Shown: positions 16,423-24,629 of the stretch, piece after piece
Layout: each line of letters begins with the position of its first letter
Position numbering within the stretch: the first letter of the stretch is position 1
Program-made: the position numbers and the translations under genes
Notes under the pieces: generated by a model
Told to the model about the DNA's origin: nothing
Databases searched by the model: none
What the model saw: only the letters and a program-made list of their open reading frames with translations
DNA from: Solicola gregarius
GTDB lineage: Bacteria; Actinomycetota; Actinomycetes; Propionibacteriales; Nocardioidaceae
NCBI RefSeq assembly: GCF_025790165.1
Contig: NZ_CP094970.1
Location: forward strand, 3,162,001 to 3,226,000
DNA length: 64,000 bases
Reading direction: 5' to 3'

Positions 16423-17383
16423 GTGCAGTAGACGTACTGTCCTGCGCGGCCTCGCCGCTGCGGCCCTCCTCCCCCTCACCGGCTGCTTCGGTGACGACTG
16501 GGACTCCTTTCCTGACACGACCCTGACCCTTGCGACCGGCAACGCCGGTGGCGTGTTCGCGAGATACGGCGACGCGCTCGGCGCCGTACTCGCGAGCCGG
16601 CTCGGCGTCGAGGTCGAGATCTCGCAGACCGACGCGTCCGTCGAGAACCTCCGCCTCGTCGCGGATGCCCGCGCGGACATCGCGATGACCCTCGGTGACA
16701 CCGCGGCCGATGCGATCCGTGGCCGCGGCGTGTACGACGAACCGCTCGATGTCGTCGCCGTGGCGCGTACGTACGACAGCTTCGTGCACCTGGTCGTACG
16801 CGCCGAGTCCCCGATCCAGACGGTTGCCGACCTGCGCGGCAAACGGGTAGGCGTCGGCCGCCATGACTCCGGCACCCGGCTGGTCGCCGTTCGCATCCTG
16901 CGCGAGAACGCCGTCCCGCTCGACGCCGTCCAGATTTCGACCCGTCACCTGCAGGACGACGCCGAAGCCCTCGTCGACGACCGGCTGGACGCCTTCTTCT
17001 TCGTCAGCGGTCTGCCCAACGAGGCGATCGCGACGCTGAGCGAACGCATCCCGATCCGGCTCATCGGCCTGGAGAAGACGGTCGAGGCGATGATCCGCAG
17101 CTATGAGTCCGAGTACGTCGCGGGCCCGATACCGGCGTCGACGTACCGTCTGACGACGGCGACCGAGACGGTGAGCGTCAAGAACTACATCGTCGCCGAC
17201 CCTGCCATGCCCGACGACCTCGCGTACGCGGTGACGCGGGTGATGTTCGAGGCACAGGACGCGATCGATGCCCGCGCTGCCGGTGTGGGACAGCCGAACC
17301 TGGCGGCCGGCATCTTCACGAGTCCGCTCGACCTGCACCCGGGGGCGCTGCGGTACTTCCGGGAGCAGCGGCCCGACGTTTGA
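16343..17383 (+). CDS. TAXI-family TRAP transporter solute receptor, start uncertain
   Basis: Periplasmic-binding-type lipoprotein of the TAXI family (TLATGNAGGVFARYG, the family start; SGLPNEAIA; PASTYRL), which delivers solute to fused TRAP permeases. A twin-Arg-like signal peptide with lipobox LLPLTGC is present (mature Cys encoded near 16484). No ATG or GTG lies in frame before the signal sequence. The only early in-frame starts are TTG 16343 and CTG 16349, inside the 95-bp palindrome, whose GAGGAGAG could serve as ribosome site. A GTG two codons before SRRTVL is displaced by one base, suggesting disruption or a sequence error. The last 68 bp overlap the histidine kinase gene end to end. 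Confidence 0.8.
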   Translation: MALRGETSGRGPRPEVSPRRAKTLSSPCSRRTVLRGLAAAALLPLTGCFGDDWDSFPDTTLTLATGNAGGVFARYGDALGAVLASRLGVEVEISQTDASVENLRLVADARADIAMTLGDTAADAIRGRGVYDEPLDVVAVARTYDSFVHLVVRAESPIQTVADLRGKRVGVGRHDSGTRLVAVRILRENAVPLDAVQISTRHLQDDAEALVDDRLDAFFFVSGLPNEAIATLSERIPIRLIGLEKTVEAMIRSYESEYVAGPIPASTYRLTTATETVSVKNYIVADPAMPDDLAYAVTRVMFEAQDAIDARAAGVGQPNLAAGIFTSPLDLHPGALRYFREQRPDV

Positions 17384-18719
17384 ATGCCACCTGCACCTCG
17401 AGTCCACCTCCGTCCGGGCTCGAGACGTCGAAGCGTCCGCCGACATCCTCGACGCGGGCACGTACGATCGCGAGACCGAGCCCGGTGCCCGCGACGTTCT
17501 GGTGGGTGCGGCCGCGGAAGAACCTCGCACCGACCTTCCCCACGTCGTCGGGCATCAGCCCGGGGCCGCGATCGCGGACAGCGACGACGACCTCGTCGCC
17601 GATCGTGCGTACAGCGACGTCAACGGGGGAGTCCGGGGCGAACTTCGCCGCGTTGTCCAACAGCGCGTCGAGCACGAGGTCGACGGTGTCCGCGGTCGTG
17701 TACGCGAAGCACTCCCGCGGTGCGTCCAGAGCGAGACCGTCGATGGCCGGCGCCCACATCTCACAACGGTGGCGGGTACGCCCCGCGACGTCGACCGGCT
17801 CCGGCGTCACCTGCCTGGCGCCGACCTGGCTCAGGTCGAGTAGCGACTCGACGATCGAGTTCAGGCGGTCGGTCTCCTCGATCGCCATCTCCGCCTCGTC
17901 GCCGTCGCTCGGGTCCGCCCGCAGGTTCTCGACTCGCAGGCGGAGTGCGGTGAGCGGATTTCCCAGCTGGTGCGAGGCATCGGCGATCAGTTCCCGCTGC
18001 TGACGTTGCGATGTCTCGACGTTGTCGGCCATCTGGTTGAACGATCGGGCGAGGTGGCGCAGCTCCGGTGGACCGGTCGTGGACGGAACTCGGGTGCCGA
18101 GGTCGCCGTGTGCGAGTCTTCTCGCCGCGACGTCGAGATCGCCTACCGGACGCAGGATCCAGCGCACGAACGGGCCGACGAGCCCGCCGGCGGCGACCGC
18201 CAGTACCGCGAGTCCGGCGATCGCCAGCCACGCGAGTCGTGTCGAAACAGCGGATCGGATCGAGTCGGTCGGAGCGATCATCACCACGGCGCCGAGTACG
18301 TGCGCGTCGCGCCCGACGGGCGATCCGACGACGAACGACGGACCATGCCACGGCCACACCGTCTCGGGCTGCGGCGACCCGCTCCCGGACAGCGCTCGGT
18401 CCAGTACGTCGGCGACGCGTCCCTCGTCGACGTCGATGGTCACCTGTGACGCCGCGACGACCTGACGATTTGCGTCGGTGACGAGCACCTCGCCGCCGTA
18501 CACCTCGACGTAACGGCGCAGGTCGGCGGTCAGCCGTCCGAACCGGCCAGTCTCCAGGGACTCCTGGGCGAGCACGGCGAACCGTGTCACGTCGGTCAGC
18601 CGCGCCGTGAACGAGTCCTGCGTGCGGTCCTCCGCGTACGCGCTGACGAGCGGTGCCATCAGGGCGACCAGCAGCAGGCTGAGCAGTACGCCCGCAACCA
18701 CCACGAGACGCCGCCGCAT
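17316..18719 (-). CDS. Membrane sensor histidine kinase
   Basis: A 467-residue two-component sensor. A first transmembrane segment lies at about 5-27 and a second near 160-185, enclosing an extracytoplasmic sensor domain. HAMP (about 186-240), HisKA with the phospho-acceptor in SHQLGNPL, an N box (LDNAAKFAP) and G boxes (DRGPGLMP; GTGLGLAIV) follow. The dimerisation motif reads SHQLGNP, not the usual SHELRTP. ATG 18719 lies 11 nt after the response regulator stop. The pair faces a TAXI-TRAP transporter, so it probably senses or controls that solute. The 3' end overlaps the TAXI gene by 68 bp. Confidence 0.93.
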   Translation of the reverse strand: MRRRLVVVAGVLLSLLLVALMAPLVSAYAEDRTQDSFTARLTDVTRFAVLAQESLETGRFGRLTADLRRYVEVYGGEVLVTDANRQVVAASQVTIDVDEGRVADVLDRALSGSGSPQPETVWPWHGPSFVVGSPVGRDAHVLGAVVMIAPTDSIRSAVSTRLAWLAIAGLAVLAVAAGGLVGPFVRWILRPVGDLDVAARRLAHGDLGTRVPSTTGPPELRHLARSFNQMADNVETSQRQQRELIADASHQLGNPLTALRLRVENLRADPSDGDEAEMAIEETDRLNSIVESLLDLSQVGARQVTPEPVDVAGRTRHRCEMWAPAIDGLALDAPRECFAYTTADTVDLVLDALLDNAAKFAPDSPVDVAVRTIGDEVVVAVRDRGPGLMPDDVGKVGARFFRGRTHQNVAGTGLGLAIVRARVEDVGGRFDVSSPDGGGLEVQVAFKRRAAAPGSTAAPPGAGRADS

Positions 18720-18730
18720 CTCAGTGCCTG

Positions 18731-19396
18731 CTACGCGTCCAGTACGCCGGCGAGCCTGTAGCCCGCTCCGCGTACCGTCTCGATGAGGGTCGGCTCGCCC
18801 AGCTTGGCGCGAAGAGTGGCGACGTGGACGTCGATCGTGCGCGACGCTCCGACCCACGACGTCGCCCAGATCGTCTCCATGATCGCCTCGCGCGTCACCA
18901 GGTCACCATTACTTCGTACGAGCAGGTGCAGAAGATCGAACTCCTTACGTGCAAGGGAGATCGGCTGCTCGTCGACGTACGCCCGACGCGCACCCGCATC
19001 GATGCGGATGCGGCCGAACTCGTCGACGTCCGCCGCGGGATGCTTGTCGAAGCGGCGCATGACGGCGTCGATCCGCGCGACCAGCTCGGCGAGCCGGTAC
19101 GGCTTCGTCACATAGTCGTCGACACCGGAGCGCAGTGCCGCGACCACCATCGACTCCTCACGGCGGGCCGTGACCGCGATGATCGGGACCTCACTGGTCA
19201 TCCGGATCTGGCGGCAGAGCGCCAGGCCGTCCTGATCGGGCAGCCCCATGTCGAGCAGGATCAGGTCGATGCCCTCGAGTCGGCCCAGCGCCTCCGCGGC
19301 CGTGGCGGCGCGGTCGACTCGCAGGTTCGCCCGGTGCAGCGCGGGCCTCAGCGCCGCGACCACCCGGTCGTCGTCCTCGACCAGCAGGATGTGCAT
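18731..19396 (-). CDS. OmpR/PhoB-family response regulator
   Basis: A 221-residue regulator. Its receiver domain covers residues 1-115 with acidic pocket EDD, phospho-acceptor Asp in LLDMGLPDQDG and conserved Lys in YVTKPY. The C-terminal winged helix covers about 125-218 (RKEFDLLHLLV, TRTIDVHVATLRAKL-like segment, ETVRGAGYRL). It is co-transcribed with the kinase and diverges from the TRAP permease gene, whose promoter contains two dyads. It probably activates transporter expression. Confidence 0.94.
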   Translation of the reverse strand: MHILLVEDDDRVVAALRPALHRANLRVDRAATAAEALGRLEGIDLILLDMGLPDQDGLALCRQIRMTSEVPIIAVTARREESMVVAALRSGVDDYVTKPYRLAELVARIDAVMRRFDKHPAADVDEFGRIRIDAGARRAYVDEQPISLARKEFDLLHLLVRSNGDLVTREAIMETIWATSWVGASRTIDVHVATLRAKLGEPTLIETVRGAGYRLAGVLDA

Positions 19397-19437
19397 GACG
19401 CGCCAGCCTAACGGCTACGGTCTTGGCGGCGACGAAT

Positions 19438-19488
19438 GTCAAGCCTCTGTAAAGACTTGACCGCGGCCCGTTGTTATGACCCAGGTCA
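19438..19488. promoter_or_regulatory. Dyads in the response regulator/TRAP divergent promoter
   Basis: Two inverted repeats are visible: GTCAAG-N12-CTTGAC (19438-19461) and TGACC-CA-GGTCA (19477-19488). They lie between the response regulator start and the preferred TRAP permease start at 19508. They are candidate binding sites for the adjacent OmpR-type regulator or another protein; which one is unknown. Confidence 0.4.
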
Positions 19489-19507
19489 CGTCAATACGTT
19501 ACCCGGC

Positions 19508-21703
19508 ATGCCTGCACCAACAGCGACCGACGGCGATGCCGAGCGGCACCCGCAAGGAGTCGACGACGGGGCCGTCGACGCCAAGCCGGTTGACACGGCG
19601 GCGTTGGCCACCGAGTTCGACGAGGAGCGCCCGGCACGCCGTCTCTCGGTGCGCCTGGATCTGTTCGTCAACCTGTGGTGCTTTCTGGTCTCGATCTTCG
19701 TGCTGCGGCAGGTGTTCTCGCCACTCGACCTCGGCAACCAGTACTACCTGGTGTACTTCCTCGCGCTCACGCTGCCGCTGGTGTTCCTCTGCTACCGCGC
19801 GCGGGCGTCACGCAAGCCGAAGGACGGCGCCGAGGCCGTGGCACTCGCCGCGCGCAAGGACGATCCGGGCATCCTCGACTGGGTGCTGGCGATCGTCGCG
19901 CTCGTCGTCGGGCTCTATCCCGTGTTGCCCATCCCGGAGACGGCAAACGGTTTCGGCGGGTTCGAGGGATTCCTCGACCGGCAGGGTTCGTTGCTCACGT
20001 ACGACGTGGTCGCCGGCGTGATTCTGATGGTGCTGGTGTTGGAGGCGACCCGGCGTACGACCGGTCTCGTGCTGCCGATCGTATGTGTGGTGTTCTTCTG
20101 CTACGCGTACTACGGCGGGTATCTGCCGATCGAGTGGTCGATCTCCCATATCGGCCTCGACATCGAGCAGATCGTCAACGCCCTGTACAACGAGGCGAGC
20201 GGGTTCTTCGGCGTACCTCTGGACGTCGCCGCGACGTACATCGTGCTGTTCACGATCTACGGTGCCGTGCTCGACCGGATGGGCGCGGGCCGGTTCTTCG
20301 TGGAGTTCGCATTCTCGCTGTTTCGCAAGTCGGGTACGGCGCCCGGGCGTACGGTCGCGACGTCCGGCTTCCTGCTCGGTACGGTTTCGGGCTCGGGCAC
20401 GGCCACGGCGGTGACGCTCGGCTCGTTCGCGTGGCCGATCCTCAAGCGGGCGGGCTATCCACGCGAGTCCGCCGGTGGCATGCTCGCCGCGTCGGGCATC
20501 GGTGCGATCCTCTCGCCGCCGACCATGGGCGCCGCGGCGTTCATCATCGCGGAGTACCTCGGGGTCTCGTACTTCTCGGTGCTCGGCTGGGCGATCATTC
20601 CGACGCTGCTGTACTACCTCGGCATCTTCCTCGCCGTCGAGATCGACGCCAGGCGGTTCGGTGCGCGCCGGGTCGAGCTGGCGATCGGCAGCCCGCTGCG
20701 GCTGTTGCTCCGGTCCGGGTACCACTTCATCAGCCTCGGGGTGATCGTGTTCTTCCTCGCCAACGACATCCCGCCGTTCCGCGCCGTCGTGTACGCAACG
20801 GGCGTCGCGGCCCTGTTCGGGCTGGCGGAGGCCGTCCTGTCCCGCCGACCCGTCGTGAGCGGCATCGACGAGGACGAGGACCTGGATGCCGACCCACTGC
20901 CCCTGAAGCAGTCGTTGCTCTCGTACGTCTCGCGGCTCTACGCGGCGCTGTCCGCGGGAGTACGTACCAGCCTGCCTGTCGTCGCGGTGTGCGCCGCCGC
21001 CGGGATCATCACCTCCGTCATCGCCAAGACCGGGCTCGGCCAGACGCTGGCCGACATGCTGGTCGACGCGGCCGAGGTGCTCGCGCCGAACGACTCCGCG
21101 ATGATCGTGCTGACGGCATTGTTCTCGGCCATCGCGATCCTGATCCTCGGCCTCGCCGTACCGGTGACGGCATCCTTCATCCTGAGCTGGGTGATCATCG
21201 GGCCGGCGCTGATCGGCCTCGGCATCGGGTCGCCCGAGGTCGCGATGTTCATCTTCTACTACGCAGTGCTTTCGGAGGTGTCGCCGCCGACGGCACTCGC
21301 CGCGGTCGCGTCGTCGGCAATCACCGGCGGCCGGGTGATTCCGACCATGATGCAGGCGTGCAAGTACACATTGCCCGCATTCCTTGCCCCGCTGGCGTTC
21401 GTGGCAACAGACAACGGTCGGCTGCTCCTCGCTCGGGGTGACGCCGTTGACATCGGATGGGCGTTCGTTGCCTGTGGGTTGGCGGTCGGCGCACTCGCGG
21501 TGGCGACGAGTGGCTGGATGTTCGGACCGACCGGCCTCATCGAGCGAGTCCTGTGCCTGCCGGCCGCCCTGCTGCTGCTCTACCTCGAGCCGATCTCCAT
21601 CGCGATCGGTGTCGCCCTGCTCGTCGTCGCCGCGGCGTACCACCTTGCCGTACGCGGGCGGGGCGGCGGCGATCGTACGCAACCCGATCCAGCAACAACC
21701 TGA
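19508..21703 (+). CDS. TRAP transporter fused permease (4TM-12TM)
   Basis: A 731-residue permease with the small (DctQ-like) and large (DctM-like) subunits fused, as in TAXI systems. Many hydrophobic helices are present, with large-subunit signatures LLGTVSGSGTATAVTLGSF, ASGIGAILSPPTMGAAAF and SEVSPPTALAA. It imports a solute using an ion gradient, with TAXI receptors encoded at 16343 and 21736. ATG 19508 is preferred because residues upstream of it look non-coding; an in-frame ATG at 19436 would add 24 residues. It is followed 32 nt later by the second receptor gene. The solute is unknown, though the surrounding genes concern nucleosides. Confidence 0.92.
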   Translation: MPAPTATDGDAERHPQGVDDGAVDAKPVDTAALATEFDEERPARRLSVRLDLFVNLWCFLVSIFVLRQVFSPLDLGNQYYLVYFLALTLPLVFLCYRARASRKPKDGAEAVALAARKDDPGILDWVLAIVALVVGLYPVLPIPETANGFGGFEGFLDRQGSLLTYDVVAGVILMVLVLEATRRTTGLVLPIVCVVFFCYAYYGGYLPIEWSISHIGLDIEQIVNALYNEASGFFGVPLDVAATYIVLFTIYGAVLDRMGAGRFFVEFAFSLFRKSGTAPGRTVATSGFLLGTVSGSGTATAVTLGSFAWPILKRAGYPRESAGGMLAASGIGAILSPPTMGAAAFIIAEYLGVSYFSVLGWAIIPTLLYYLGIFLAVEIDARRFGARRVELAIGSPLRLLLRSGYHFISLGVIVFFLANDIPPFRAVVYATGVAALFGLAEAVLSRRPVVSGIDEDEDLDADPLPLKQSLLSYVSRLYAALSAGVRTSLPVVAVCAAAGIITSVIAKTGLGQTLADMLVDAAEVLAPNDSAMIVLTALFSAIAILILGLAVPVTASFILSWVIIGPALIGLGIGSPEVAMFIFYYAVLSEVSPPTALAAVASSAITGGRVIPTMMQACKYTLPAFLAPLAFVATDNGRLLLARGDAVDIGWAFVACGLAVGALAVATSGWMFGPTGLIERVLCLPAALLLLYLEPISIAIGVALLVVAAAYHLAVRGRGGGDRTQPDPATT

Positions 21704-21735
21704 AGCCGAAAACCCCCGCATAAGGAGACGCGACA

Positions 21736-22728
21736 ATGAAGCGAACGATTCGGATGACCGCGCTCGGTCTGGCAGCGGTCATGGCGCTGAGCGCATGTGG
21801 CGGTCAGCGCGATGACGACGACGCCGGGTCCGACGCCGACGAGGACAGCTGCGATCCCGGTTCCGGACGGGTCAATATCGCGACCGGGAACTCGACGGGC
21901 GTGTACTTCGTCATGGGCGGTGGTTTCGCCGAGCTGATCAATGACGAGACCGATCTGCAGGCAACCTCGGCCGAGACCGGCGCGTCCGTGCAGAACATCG
22001 AGCAGGTCGTCGCCGGCGACTACGACATCGGCTTCTCGCTCGCGGACTCGGCGGCCGATGCGATCAACGGGGACGGCGACTTCGGGAGCCCGCAGGACAT
22101 CTCGACGCTCGGCCGCATCTACCCGAACTACACCCAGGTCGTCGTACGCAAGGACGCCGGGATCGACTCGATCGCCGACTTCGAGGGCAAGGCGATCTCG
22201 ACCGGGTCACCGCAGTCGGGCACCGAGGTGATCGCGAACCGGTTGATCGAGGCGTCCGGCCTCGAGGTCGACGACGTGAAGGCGCAGCGGCTCGACCTCA
22301 CGCAGACGATCGACGGGATGAAGGACGGCAGCATCGACGGGTTCGTATGGTCCGGCGGGCTGCCGACGCCGGCACTCACCGACCTGTTCACGTCGATGGG
22401 CGACGAGATGGAGTTCGTGGATCCCACGCCGCTGCTGCCGAAGCTGAAGCAGGTCAACGAGGTGTACACGGAGGGCTCGGTGCCTGCTGCGACGTATGGG
22501 CTCGACAAGGACGTGCCCTCGATCGTGGTGCCGAACGTGCTGGTGGTCCGCAATGACATGCCCGACAACCTCGCGTGTGGTCTGACCGACCTGCTGTACA
22601 GCGAGACCGACGAGCTGGTCGACGTACACCCGTCGGCGAAGGACATCAAGGTCGAGACCGCGACCGACACGGGACCGATCCCGGTCCACCCGGGGTCGCA
22701 GCGCGCCCTCGACGAGCTCTCCCAGTAA
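21736..22728 (+). CDS. TAXI-family solute receptor lipoprotein
   Basis: A 330-residue lipoprotein. Its signal peptide ends in the lipobox MALSAC (Cys about 22), followed by an acidic linker, then the TAXI core (VNIATGNSTGVYFVMGGG; GSPQSGTEV; GSVPAATYGLDKD). AAGGAG lies 9 nt before the ATG. It is the receptor co-transcribed with the fused permease, paralogous to the product at 16343. The mature part has an unusual Asp-rich N-terminus. The TAA stop is followed immediately by a 22-bp repeat array. Confidence 0.93.
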   Translation: MKRTIRMTALGLAAVMALSACGGQRDDDDAGSDADEDSCDPGSGRVNIATGNSTGVYFVMGGGFAELINDETDLQATSAETGASVQNIEQVVAGDYDIGFSLADSAADAINGDGDFGSPQDISTLGRIYPNYTQVVVRKDAGIDSIADFEGKAISTGSPQSGTEVIANRLIEASGLEVDDVKAQRLDLTQTIDGMKDGSIDGFVWSGGLPTPALTDLFTSMGDEMEFVDPTPLLPKLKQVNEVYTEGSVPAATYGLDKDVPSIVVPNVLVVRNDMPDNLACGLTDLLYSETDELVDVHPSAKDIKVETATDTGPIPVHPGSQRALDELSQ

Positions 22729-22911
22729 CGCTGAGGAGAGGATCCCGACCCGCTGAGGAGAGGATCCGGGCCCGCCGAGGAGAGGATCCGTGCCCGCCGA
22801 GGAGAGGATCCGTGCCCGCCGAGGAGAGGATCCCGACCCGGGCGCCGGGCCGGAAGTCTCTCCTCGCCGGGCCGGAAGTCTCTCCTCACCGGGCCAGAAC
22901 CCTCTCCTCAC
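22729..22911. repeat. Head-to-head array of eight 22-bp GAGGAGAG units
   Basis: Five direct units (22729-22838, exact 22-bp period) are followed by a 7-bp centre (22839-22845) and three inverted units (22846-22911). Direct units carry cores GATCCC or GATCCG, inverted ones ACTTCC or GGTTCT when read in the same sense. The flanks of each unit (GAGGAGAG and GGCC/GACC) can pair across the centre, forming a long imperfect hairpin. It starts at the first base after a TAA stop and ends 20 bp before the next start. No spacers exist, so it is not CRISPR. Confidence 0.95.
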
Positions 22912-22931
22912 CGTTGAGATAGGTTCGGGGC

Positions 22932-23390
22932 ATGCGCGTACTCACTGGCAGGGAAGAGGTTGCGGCGGCCGCGGGCGAGGAGCTCGGCGTCAGTGACTGG
23001 CTGCGGATCACCCAGGAGCGCATCGACGCGTTCGCCGACGCGACGGGTGACCATCAATGGATCCACGTCGATCCCGAGCGGGCCGCATCGGGCCCGTTCG
23101 GGAAGACGATCGCGCATGGGTACCTGACCCTCTCGTTGGTGCCGTTCTTCGGGTCCGAGGTGTTCGCGTTCGGCGGCGACGGCGCGAAGCTGAACTACGG
23201 CACGAACAAGGTTCGTTTTCCGGCGCCGGTACCGGTCGGCTCCCGGATCCGCGCGCGGATCGAGCTCGCCCAGGTCAGCGAGATACCCGCCGGCCAGCAG
23301 TGCGTCGTGAAGTACACGGTGGAGCTCGAGGGCTCCGAGAAGCCGGCCTGCATCGCGGAGACCGTCGTCTTGTTGCTCGACCGGGCCTGA
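22932..23390 (+). CDS. MaoC-family (R)-hydratase-like protein
   Basis: A 152-residue hot-dog-fold protein with the MaoC/NodN hydratase motif [14 protein letters not shown], where Asp and His are catalytic, and AHGYLTLSL. Such proteins hydrate trans-2-enoyl-CoA, but many single-domain NodN-like members have no assigned substrate. It lies 5 nt upstream of the adenosine deaminase start and is probably co-transcribed. The repeat array lies 20 bp before its start and may contain or shape its promoter. Confidence 0.9.
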   Translation: MRVLTGREEVAAAAGEELGVSDWLRITQERIDAFADATGDHQWIHVDPERAASGPFGKTIAHGYLTLSLVPFFGSEVFAFGGDGAKLNYGTNKVRFPAPVPVGSRIRARIELAQVSEIPAGQQCVVKYTVELEGSEKPACIAETVVLLLDRA

Positions 23391-23395
23391 CGGAG

Positions 23396-24472
23396 ATGCC
23401 GATGGATGAGAAGCTCGTACGCGCGGCGCCGAAGGCGCTGTTGCACGACCACCTCGACGGCGGACTGCGCCCGCAGACCGTGCTCGAGCTCGCCACGGAG
23501 GTACGCCACCCGCTGCCCGCCGACGACGTGGAGTCCCTCGGGCAGTGGTTCCGCGACGCGGCCGACTCGGGATCGCTCGAACGCTACCTGGAGACGTTCG
23601 ACCACACGGTCGCCGTGATGCAGCGCGCCGACCAGCTCGAGCGCGTGGCGCGCGAGTGCGTCGAAGACCTCGCCGCCGACGGAGTCGTGTACGCGGAGGT
23701 GCGGTGGGCGCCGGAGCAGCATCTCGCCGAAGGGCTCACGGCACCCGAGGCAATCGATGCGGTGCAGGGCGGCTTCGACCGCGGCATGGCCGAGGCCGCC
23801 GAGAACGGTCACCCGATCGTCGTACGTCAGCTGTTGACGGCGATGCGGCATCAGGCCCGCTCGCGGGAGATCGCCGAGCTCGCCGTCGCGTACCGAGACG
23901 CCGGGGTCGCCGGCTTCGACATCGCCGGCGCCGAGGCGGGCTTCCCGCCGACCCGCCACCTCGACGCGTTCGAGTACCTGCAGCGGGAGAACGCGCACTT
24001 CACGATTCACGCGGGCGAGGCCTTCGGGCTGCCGTCGATCTGGGAGGCGATCCAGTGGTGCGGCGCCGACCGCTTGGGCCACGGCGTACGCATCATCGAC
24101 GACATCGCCCTCGCCGACCCCGCCGGTCCGCGGCTCGGTCGGCTCGCGGCGTACGTGCGTGACAACCGGATCCCACTCGAGATGTGCCCGACCTCGAACC
24201 TCCAGACCGGTGCGGCGTCCTCGATCGCAGACCATCCGATCGGACCGCTGACCGAGCTGCGGTTCCGGGTGACCGTCAACACCGACAACCGGCTGATGAG
24301 CGGCACGTCGATGACGCGGGAGATGCTGCTCCTCGGTGACGCCTTCGGGTACGGGCCGTCGGACCTGTTGTGGTTCACGGTCAACGCGATGAAGAGTGCG
24401 TTCCTGCCGTTCGACGAGCGACTGCGGATCATCAACGACGTGATCAAGCCCGGCTACGCTGCGTTGACCTAG
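23396..24472 (+). CDS. add: Adenosine deaminase
   Basis: A 358-residue zinc hydrolase converting (deoxy)adenosine to (deoxy)inosine. Zinc and catalytic segments are [10 protein letters not shown] (HxH), [14 protein letters not shown] and [11 protein letters not shown]. The last motif is the actinobacterial form, where NTDN replaces NTDD. ATG 23396 follows GGAG closely; ATG 23402 would shorten it by two residues. It completes the salvage set with cdd, deoA and punA in this window. Confidence 0.95.
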   Translation: MPMDEKLVRAAPKALLHDHLDGGLRPQTVLELATEVRHPLPADDVESLGQWFRDAADSGSLERYLETFDHTVAVMQRADQLERVARECVEDLAADGVVYAEVRWAPEQHLAEGLTAPEAIDAVQGGFDRGMAEAAENGHPIVVRQLLTAMRHQARSREIAELAVAYRDAGVAGFDIAGAEAGFPPTRHLDAFEYLQRENAHFTIHAGEAFGLPSIWEAIQWCGADRLGHGVRIIDDIALADPAGPRLGRLAAYVRDNRIPLEMCPTSNLQTGAASSIADHPIGPLTELRFRVTVNTDNRLMSGTSMTREMLLLGDAFGYGPSDLLWFTVNAMKSAFLPFDERLRIINDVIKPGYAALT

Positions 24473-24629
24473 CCACCACGCTGCGCGAACGCGCCGACTA
24501 CGCAGGGCAGTTGGCCGACCGACCGCTTGTCGTACGTCTAAACTGTGGCGTCGGTCACACTGGTGCCGAGGCGTCGGCGACCGTGCTACCTTCCACCCCG
24601 ATCAGGTCAACGTAGGCGCGAGGTGCGGC

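Noticed and set aside
13045-16896. Very long minus-strand open frame opposite the permease, cdd and deoA genes
   Set aside because: It is the antisense reflection of high-GC codon bias; the product is Arg/Ala/Pro-rich without domains, and the plus-strand genes are unmistakable.
19808-21736. 642-codon minus-strand frame opposite the TRAP permease
   Set aside because: Composition is extremely Arg/Asp-rich and hydrophilic, as expected opposite a membrane protein gene.
22729-22911. Regular 22-bp repeats as a CRISPR array
   Set aside because: Units are directly adjacent without spacers, the second part is inverted, and there are no cas genes in the window.
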